Below, in pieces: positions 63,612 through 64,000 of a stretch of DNA of 64,000 nt. The notes under the pieces were generated by a model. It worked only from the letters and a program-made list of their open reading frames with translations, did no database searches and was not told where the DNA came from. The position numbers and the translations under genes were made by a program. Each line of letters starts with the position of its first letter. Position 1 is the stretch's first letter. Origin of the DNA: Caproiciproducens galactitolivorans (GTDB lineage Bacteria; Bacillota; Clostridia; Oscillospirales; Acutalibacteraceae); contig NZ_SRMQ01000001.1 in NCBI RefSeq assembly GCF_004768785.1, positions 434,001 through 498,000 of the forward strand, given 5' to 3'.

Positions 63612-64000
63612 GTTTGAACAGCGTTTTCGCAGTCTGGAAGAAAACTATAAGGTAATTCAGAATACGATTGCCGAGGCGGCGGTGAAATCCGGTCGCGACC
63701 TCAAGGATATTACGTTGCTTGCCGCAACAAAAACTGTTCCGGTTGAAGTGATAAACCATGGGATTGAGCTTGGAATCGACCACATCGGCGAGAACCGCGT
63801 GCAGGAACTTTGTGAAAAATATCCTTCCTATGATCTTGCCCATTGCGAGCTTCACTTTATTGGTCATTTGCAGACGAACAAGGTGAAAAAACTAATCGGG
63901 AAAGTCAGCATGATTCAATCGGTGGACAGCGTGAAGCTGGCGGAGGAAATTTCGCGGGTCTCCCTTTCCCGCAATCTTACAACAGATATACTGGTCGAAG
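63589..64000 (+). CDS. yggS: YggS-family PLP-binding protein (3' end missing)
   Basis: Pyridoxal-phosphate homeostasis protein, 137 residues visible before the window ends. The PLP lysine is in ITLLAATKTVPVEVINHGIE, followed by IDHIGENRVQELCEKYP and LHFIGHLQTNKVKKLIG, all canonical. Starts at ATG 63589 behind AAGGGA and overlaps the HlyD-like gene by 23 bases; a second ATG directly follows. Confidence 0.95.
   Translation, partial: MMEKSLNEFEQRFRSLEENYKVIQNTIAEAAVKSGRDLKDITLLAATKTVPVEVINHGIELGIDHIGENRVQELCEKYPSYDLAHCELHFIGHLQTNKVKKLIGKVSMIQSVDSVKLAEEISRVSLSRNLTTDILVE

Noticed and set aside
1-64000. CRISPR array, rRNA operon or prophage
   Set aside because: I saw no regularly spaced direct repeats, no rRNA segments and no phage structural genes.

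Overview
The window is a piece of a Clostridia chromosome, most like an endospore-forming member of the Oscillospiraceae/Ruminococcaceae. The evidence is the order smc-ftsY-rdgB-yhbY-nadD-yqeK-rsfS-leuS, an alpha/beta-type small acid-soluble spore protein, a PdaA-like deacetylase, a BofC-like protein, strong AGGAGG ribosome binding sites with several TTG/GTG starts, and the cluster ylbF-mutS-mutL-miaA-(HlyD-like)-yggS. No rRNA and no CRISPR array are present; one tRNA-Ala(GGC) is.

Layout. 1-9.1 kb: a tightly packed housekeeping operon (chromosome segregation, protein targeting, nucleotide sanitation, NAD synthesis, ribosome factors, leucyl-tRNA synthetase). 9.2-16.4 kb: uridine kinase, a BofC-like protein, a class A penicillin-binding protein, then hom-thrB-lysC for threonine-branch amino acid synthesis. 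16.5-22.4 kb: mostly small genes (deacetylase, spore protein, pentapeptide-repeat protein, ferritin-like protein, several proteins under 80 residues) and tRNA-Ala. 22.9-25.4 kb: an MBOAT O-acyltransferase broken by one in-frame TAG, followed by its SGNH-type partner.

25.64-45.47 kb is the accessory highlight, an apparent integrative mobilizable element of about 19.8 kb. A large serine recombinase lies at the left end. It is followed by a TnpW-like protein, a relaxase, a MobC-like protein, a candidate oriT, a RepA-like ATPase and a regulator/sigma-factor pair. I found a pair of 50-base imperfect inverted repeats (38/50 identical, no gaps) at the two ends, which I take as the element boundaries. 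Its cargo is an eight-gene, overlapping, leftward operon led by a small HTH gene: a SNF2-type helicase with a PLD-like N-terminus, two DUF4391-like proteins, a two-helix membrane protein, a Type III DNA methyltransferase (Mod), a protein with a HEPN-type R-x4-H motif, and a Type III restriction subunit (Res). This looks like a Type III restriction-modification system expanded into a larger anti-phage locus. The membrane, HEPN-like and second DUF4391-like genes, and the middle of mod, look AT-richer than the rest, as if modules had been inserted or swapped.

45.5-54.7 kb returns to chromosome: an arginase-family protein, a CIRCE (HrcA operator) sequence, a four-gene mannoside/glycan cluster (GH130, sugar nucleotidyltransferase, GT4, alpha/alpha-barrel glycosidase-like protein), a Ctc/L25 protein, a decayed copper-binding-protein gene, a TetR-type regulator and a GT2 protein. 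54.7-64 kb: the miaB-ylbF-mutS-mutL-miaA operon (tRNA A37 modification and mismatch repair), a HlyD-like protein and the start of yggS, which runs off the window.
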